Part shown: positions 59,550-64,000 of the stretch, one piece after another | How the letters are laid out: every line of letters starts with the position of its first letter | How positions within the stretch are numbered: position 1 is the first letter of the stretch | Source: Bdellovibrio sp. BCCA | GTDB lineage: Bacteria; Bdellovibrionota; Bdellovibrionia; Bdellovibrionales; Bdellovibrionaceae | DNA length: 64,000 nucleotides | Assembly: GCF_037996825.1 (NCBI RefSeq) | Contig: NZ_JBBNAC010000001.1 | Location: 2,108,001 to 2,172,000 of the forward strand | Reading direction: 5' to 3' | The notes under the pieces: model-generated | Seen by the model: the letters and a program-made list of their open reading frames with translations, nothing else | Databases searched by the model: none | Told to the model about the DNA's origin: nothing | Program-made: the position numbers and the translations under genes

Positions 59550-61865
59550 ATGAAATTTTTAAAACGAAGCCTGCTCGGCCTTGTCATTCTTCTTGGTATT
59601 GCTTCTCTCGGAATTTATTTTTTCCTTAAAAGTTCTCAAGCCCCCATGGATGGGACTTTGAAAATTCAGAACCTCTCACATCCGGTGAAAGTGACTCGTG
59701 ATACTTTTGGAATTCCTCACATTCGCGCGGAAAATAAACTCGATGCCTTAAGAGCGTTGGGATTTGTTCAGGCCAGTGAACGTCTTTTTCAGATGGAGCT
59801 TTCTCGCCGCATGACTCAAGGTGAGCTGAGCGAAGTCTTTGGTGAAATCGCATTAAAGAGTGACAAACTTTATCGCAGCTTGATGCTGAAACGGTCCGTT
59901 GAAAGAATGCTCGCTCTTGAAAAATCCCAAGGCCGTTTTGATCAGCAAGTATGGAATGAGATGGAGGCGTACTTTGATGGCATCAATCAGTATATCGCCA
60001 CTCGCCCGCTTCCGTATGAGATGAAGATTTTGGGGCTTAAACCTCGCCCATTCACGCCTCTTGATGCCTACATCATGACAGGTCACATGGCTTACAGCTT
60101 TGGAATTGCTCTAAAGGCTGACCCCTTAATGACGAAGCTTGCTGACAAACTTCCTCTCAATCAGTTTCAGGCCCTGAGAAATGACCCACTGAAGGCACCC
60201 ATTAAAATTGCGGCGACTTCAGCTTTGGACCGCTGGTCCTCCGCTCTGCATGCTATCACTCCCGAAGGACTCTTTATTCCTTCATTCGAAGGGAGTAACG
60301 CGTGGCTTGTAGGGCCCGAGCGCTCGCAATCGGGAAAAAGTATTTTCGCAAATGACCCGCATATTGGTTACAGCTCTCCGGCTGTTTGGTTTGAAGCACA
60401 CATCCAAACGCCGGAGTTTGAAATTTACGGACACTATCTGCCTTTAGTTCCGTTTGCAGTTTTAGGTCACAACCGTCATCACGCTTGGGGTTTTACTATG
60501 TCCCTTGCAGACGACATGGATCTTTTCCGTGAAACTTTAGATAAGGAAAAGAAAACAGTTTTATTTAAGAACAAACCTCAACCTTATCAAGAGTGGACAG
60601 AAGTTATTAAAATCAAAGATCAACCGGATCTTGTGCTCAATATGATTGAAACTTCTCATGGCCCTATCATGGATGAGTTTTTGTCAGAGAAAAATTTGGC
60701 ACTCAAATGGGCCTTCCACCGTCCTGAAAACAATCCGATGCGTGCTTTAAGAAATATGGCAGAAGCTAAAGACATCAATGCCTTTGAGGCGGCTCTGCAG
60801 TATGGCACAGCGCCTGGACTTAACGTGATGTATGCCGATGCAGAGAATATCGCATGGTGGGTTTTTGGCGATATTGCCGTTAAGAAAAATCCAAACTCGG
60901 ATATGATTCTCAATGGCAGCACTGGAACTGACGAATACGAACGCCTTCTTCCGTGGAATGAAAAACCACACTCTGTCAATCCAGAGTCAGGCTTTATCGT
61001 GACAGCGAACTCTCGTCCTCAAGGATTGAACGCGAATATTCGCGGCGACTGGCAGTCTGACGATCGCTTCCAAACAATTTCTCGTGCCCTTGCCGAAAAA
61101 GATCAGTGGAGTGTGGAAGAATTCAAAGCGCTTCAAACTGAAAATTTCAATTATCAGAATAAAAATATTCTGAATAAAATGTTTGAGCATGTTCGCCTCA
61201 ACGATACCGAAAATGCGAAATACAAAAATAAACTCGAAGCCCTTAAGTCTTGGAATATGCAGTCCGATGTGAATTCCAAAGAGGCGAGCCTCTTCCATCA
61301 ATGGAACAACGAAAATATTTTATTGATGCTTGAAGATTTCGACGAAGACACAAGAGCTGCTTATCTCAACACTCCTTACGCTTGGGTGTTCTATGAAAGA
61401 GCTATCTTAAATCCAACTTCGACATGGTGGACTCATAAGAATTATACAAAGGTTGTAACAAAGGGTTTTATGGCCGCGGCCGAAAAACTTTCTAACAATC
61501 CAACTTGGGGAACACTGCACACGATTGAATACATGCATCCATTAGGAAGAAGTTACCCTTTGAATAAGATCTTCAATCTTGGTCCTTATCCAATGCCGGG
61601 CTCCTACAACGACATCAACAACAATAAAATGCGCTCCATGGGTGGCGACTTTAAAGTCGTTGCCGGACCGTCCACTCGCCGTATTATCGACTTTGCAAAT
61701 CCACAAAAAAGCTGGGGCATCAATCCCATCGGAAACTCCGGACACATGCTTTCTCCTTTCTACAAGGACCAAGTGCAAATGTTCCTCGACGGAAAATATC
61801 GTCCACAACTGATGGATGAAAAAGACATCGCTGCCGCAAAAACCCATGAACTCATTCTTGAGTAA
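59550..61865 (+). CDS. penicillin acylase family N-terminal nucleophile hydrolase
   Basis: The 771-residue precursor has a membrane/signal segment (about 5-28), an A chain with DTFGIPHIRAEN and QASERLFQMELSRR, and the autocleavage site FEG|SNAWLVGPERS, whose Ser249 becomes the N-terminal nucleophile of the B chain. NDPHIGYSSPAVWFEAH follows. Family members cleave amide bonds of beta-lactams or acyl-homoserine lactones. Substrate here is unknown, and quorum-signal quenching or prey-product breakdown are possibilities. It is exported and self-processed in the periplasm. Confidence 0.92.
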   Translation: MKFLKRSLLGLVILLGIASLGIYFFLKSSQAPMDGTLKIQNLSHPVKVTRDTFGIPHIRAENKLDALRALGFVQASERLFQMELSRRMTQGELSEVFGEIALKSDKLYRSLMLKRSVERMLALEKSQGRFDQQVWNEMEAYFDGINQYIATRPLPYEMKILGLKPRPFTPLDAYIMTGHMAYSFGIALKADPLMTKLADKLPLNQFQALRNDPLKAPIKIAATSALDRWSSALHAITPEGLFIPSFEGSNAWLVGPERSQSGKSIFANDPHIGYSSPAVWFEAHIQTPEFEIYGHYLPLVPFAVLGHNRHHAWGFTMSLADDMDLFRETLDKEKKTVLFKNKPQPYQEWTEVIKIKDQPDLVLNMIETSHGPIMDEFLSEKNLALKWAFHRPENNPMRALRNMAEAKDINAFEAALQYGTAPGLNVMYADAENIAWWVFGDIAVKKNPNSDMILNGSTGTDEYERLLPWNEKPHSVNPESGFIVTANSRPQGLNANIRGDWQSDDRFQTISRALAEKDQWSVEEFKALQTENFNYQNKNILNKMFEHVRLNDTENAKYKNKLEALKSWNMQSDVNSKEASLFHQWNNENILLMLEDFDEDTRAAYLNTPYAWVFYERAILNPTSTWWTHKNYTKVVTKGFMAAAEKLSNNPTWGTLHTIEYMHPLGRSYPLNKIFNLGPYPMPGSYNDINNNKMRSMGGDFKVVAGPSTRRIIDFANPQKSWGINPIGNSGHMLSPFYKDQVQMFLDGKYRPQLMDEKDIAAAKTHELILE

Positions 61866-61982
61866 ATGCAAACGCACAGGAGTCTAAGTGACACTGGACT
61901 CTTGTATCCTCGCACCTTACAAAAAGATTAGGTCTCGCTCAGAATTCCCTGTGCCACTATCACTCTGTAAGAAGGAGATGTT

Positions 61983-62474
61983 ATGGCATTGCAACTCTTT
62001 ACATTTTTCTTTGCGACACTCTTAGCCGGAACCGTGTTTGCTTATCCCAACGTGGGAGACAAAGTTCAATGGACAGGCACCGTGAAACAACCTGATGGTT
62101 CGTTAATGGAAGTAAAAATCATCAAAGAAGTGACGAGCTTTAATAAAAAAGAAAATAAGTGGACTGTAAAATACGAAGCAACAATGGGAAGCGAAACTTC
62201 GACTCAGCTCATTCAAGTGGACAATCTCTACTCCCCTGACCGCTACAAAGAAATGATGGCCAATTGCATGCTTCAAGGCGGAGTTGTTGAGAAAATCTCT
62301 ACACCAGCTGGCAACTACGACACTTGCAAAATGACGACGGTCGCATCCGATGGGAGCACTGTTGAAAAATGGTGGGGAAATATTCCATTCGGTGTTGTGA
62401 GCAAAAATACCCGCACCAACAACACCGCTCTTTTGAAAAAACCTGATCTTAATTCTGTGATCGCAGGACTCTAA
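61983..62474 (+). CDS. exported protein of unknown function, 163 aa
   Basis: The protein has a signal peptide (about 1-20, ending VFA) and a beta-rich domain with VGDKVQWTGTVKQPDGS, a Cys pair (NCMLQGG, DTCKMTT) and KWWGNIPFGVV. A pattern of this kind occurs in small lipid-binding or DUF-type periplasmic proteins, but I do not recognise the family. AGAAGGAGATG gives a strong ribosome binding site. A dispersed repeat follows its stop. Confidence 0.68.
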   Translation: MALQLFTFFFATLLAGTVFAYPNVGDKVQWTGTVKQPDGSLMEVKIIKEVTSFNKKENKWTVKYEATMGSETSTQLIQVDNLYSPDRYKEMMANCMLQGGVVEKISTPAGNYDTCKMTTVASDGSTVEKWWGNIPFGVVSKNTRTNNTALLKKPDLNSVIAGL

Positions 62475-62483
62475 ACAGACAAT

Positions 62484-62537
62484 GAAGCTGCTTCAGCTTC
62501 GGGCCGCCGGCCCTACGCTCTGCCGGCGTCCGCCGAC
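62484..62537. repeat. GC-rich dispersed repeat, copy 2
   Basis: Close match to copy 1 (51916), starting GAAGCTGCTTCAGCT and with the GGGCC and GCCGGC palindromes. It fills the gap between two convergent genes and ends directly at the cysS stop codon, so it may act as part of a shared terminator. Confidence 0.8.
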
Positions 62538-64000
62538 CTACTTCGTTACTTCCCAGAAGCTGCCTTCTGGAGTGTCGCTCACTGAAATACCCATTTCGGT
62601 GAGCTTCGCGCGCAATTCGTCAGACTTCGCAAAATCTTTGGCGGCGCGGGCTGCTGTTCTTTCTGCAATCACAGCTTCCACTGCCGAGCGCTCAATTTTC
62701 ATTTGCGCAAGCAAACGGCTGTCTAGATCTTGCAAGAATGCTTGAGCTGGTTGTTGGAACAAGCTCATCAAGGCACCCACGCGATGAACGAAGTTACGAT
62801 ACGCCAGTGCTTTTCCCTGAACTGCTGGATTTACTTTTAAACCACGACGAACTTGATTGTTAAACTGACGAGTCACTTCAAACAACGCCGCAAAAACTTC
62901 TGGAGTTCCGAAGTCGTCATTCAACGCTGTTGTTACTTTATCCCAAGCTTCCTTCGTGATTTTTTCAAAACCAGGTTCAGGTGGTAAAATACTATAATCA
63001 GATCCAGAAATAACTGGGAGATAACTTTCTGCCACGGCAAGTGCTGAATAAATCCGCGCAAGTCCTGTTACTGCACGACCAATAGAATCATCCGAGAAAT
63101 CACTGACACTGCGATAATGCACATTGAGCATCATCCACTTGTAAACCTCCGGCGGATTCACCTCCAGGAACTCACGCATAGAAACGATATTCCCCAAAGA
63201 CTTCGACATTTTTTGAGAACCGAAGTTGATCATATTCCAGTGCATCCAGTACTTAACGAACTGCTTATGAGTGCAGCCTTCACTTTGCGCGATTTCATTT
63301 TCATGGTGCGGGAAAATCAAATCCATACCGCCACCATGAATATCAATCTGATCACCAAAAATATCTTTGATCATCGCTGAGCATTCAATATGCCAGCCCG
63401 GACGTCCAGGCCCCCATGGAGAAGGCCAAGAAATTTCGCCCGCTTTCGCAGACTTCCAAAGAGCAAAGTCTTCAGCATTGTGCTTCTTTTCATCCACATC
63501 AATGCGAGATCCCGCTTGTTGATCTTCCACTTTGCGACCACTCAATTTTCCGTATCCATCAAAAGATGAAACGGAGTAGTTCACGTCGCCGTCGGCCTGA
63601 TAAGCCATTTTATTTTCAATTAATTTCGAAATCACAGCACGAATGCCGTCCATGTGCTCAGTGACTTTCGGATTGAAGTCATGAGGACGTAAACCCAATG
63701 TCGCAAAATCTTTTTTGTATTCAGCGATATAAAGTTCCGAAACATCTCCCGCCGATTTCCCCATTTCATTGGCGCGCGCGATGATTTTATCATCCACATC
63801 GGTGAAATTCAGAGCGTACTGAACTTTATAACCAAGCTCCTCCAACCAATTGCGAACCAGGTTAAAAAATACAACACCGCGAAAGTTTCCCACGTGCAGG
63901 AAATTATAAACCGTCGGACCGCAGACGTAGATTTTCACTTCACCTGGAGTGAGCGGTTTAAATTCCTCTGTCTGGCGACTGAGCGTGCTGTAGATTTTTA
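62538..64000 (-). CDS. cysS: cysteinyl-tRNA synthetase (5' end outside the window)
   Basis: The frame continues past an internal GTG at 63938 to the window edge (KIYSTLSRQTEEFKPLTPGE before VKIYVCGPTVY), so the true start is beyond 64000. Signatures: zinc Cys in CGPTVY, HIGH-type HVGN, HIECSAM and FPHHENEIAQSE zinc ligands, and KMSKSLGN. It charges tRNA-Cys, whose gene is at 37522. Nearly all of the usual ~480 residues are present. Confidence 0.95.
   Translation of the reverse strand, partial: KIYSTLSRQTEEFKPLTPGEVKIYVCGPTVYNFLHVGNFRGVVFFNLVRNWLEELGYKVQYALNFTDVDDKIIARANEMGKSAGDVSELYIAEYKKDFATLGLRPHDFNPKVTEHMDGIRAVISKLIENKMAYQADGDVNYSVSSFDGYGKLSGRKVEDQQAGSRIDVDEKKHNAEDFALWKSAKAGEISWPSPWGPGRPGWHIECSAMIKDIFGDQIDIHGGGMDLIFPHHENEIAQSEGCTHKQFVKYWMHWNMINFGSQKMSKSLGNIVSMREFLEVNPPEVYKWMMLNVHYRSVSDFSDDSIGRAVTGLARIYSALAVAESYLPVISGSDYSILPPEPGFEKITKEAWDKVTTALNDDFGTPEVFAALFEVTRQFNNQVRRGLKVNPAVQGKALAYRNFVHRVGALMSLFQQPAQAFLQDLDSRLLAQMKIERSAVEAVIAERTAARAAKDFAKSDELRAKLTEMGISVSDTPEGSFWEVTK

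Noticed and set aside
1-64000. CRISPR array, IS element, prophage or rRNA
   Set aside because: No regularly spaced repeats, transposase, phage structural gene or rRNA sequence was recognised.

Overview
The window looks like a chromosomal segment of a Bdellovibrio-like predatory or epibiotic bacterium (Bdellovibrionota). This rests on gene content and style rather than on a marker gene. Many products are exported (lipoproteins, proteases, a SpoIID protein, a beta-barrel cysteine-peptidase-like protein). There is a modular pilin cluster, most genes have strong AAGGAGG-type ribosome binding sites, and DNA composition is moderate and slightly AT-leaning. I see no IS element, prophage, CRISPR array or rRNA. 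One tRNA gene (tRNA-Cys) is present.

Layout. 1-5735: end of a HEPN/minimal-nucleotidyltransferase pair, an alpha/beta hydrolase with a DJ-1/PfpI protein, a GCS2-type carboxylate-amine ligase, a secreted class I amidotransferase and an aldehyde dehydrogenase. 5727-12811 (minus): Kef-type antiporter, secreted subtilisin with PA insert, GT2 glycosyltransferase and a large membrane protein of the misnamed 'site-specific recombinase' family. 12931-15282: tight four-gene envelope operon (CPC-type redoxin, two FixH/YtkA-like proteins around a beta-barrel) that looks like metal, perhaps copper, handling.

16811-29094 is the clearest accessory region. It is rich in very small, low-complexity or disordered proteins (triple KGG-motif protein, Tyr/Gly/Arg-rich protein with the same acidic tail, two NTQN paralogues, a 'plasmid stabilization'-type basic protein), nearly all with optimal Shine-Dalgarno sequences. 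They are mixed with UdgX-type uracil-DNA glycosylase, hemerythrin, DUF4142, DUF6328, amine oxidase, Gfo/Idh/MocA oxidoreductase, two paralogous glycosyltransferases and an RmlD relic. It resembles stress/desiccation gene sets seen in soil Proteobacteria. One gene here (24701-24971) is out of frame by one base in a 9-T run inside its signal peptide.

29320-36128: lipoprotein with a NADAR domain, orphan OmpR-type regulator, short M13-like zinc peptidase, MocR-type regulator divergent from a DUF2917 gene, and a pqi locus whose pqiA is split into two overlapping frames. 36160-40100: TetR gene with two palindromic operators on its promoter, tag glycosylase, tRNA-Cys, comM/yifB and a Xer recombinase. 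40126-49200: two lipoproteins, a three-gene modular pilin operon (one pilin carries a von Willebrand A domain) flanked by a 49-bp direct repeat, a transglutaminase-like/beta-barrel protein and a SpoIID protein. 49272-64000: slipin/NfeD pair behind a degenerate UDG-like gene, MFS transporter, murJ-uvrC-uvrB overlapping run, penicillin acylase homologue and the 3' part of cysS. A GC-rich palindromic dispersed repeat occurs at 40815, 51916, 62484 and, in part, inside the MFS coding sequence at 52811.

Starts were chosen by ribosome binding site and signal peptide, so several differ from the longest possible reading frame. All functional calls are from reading the translated sequence without database search.
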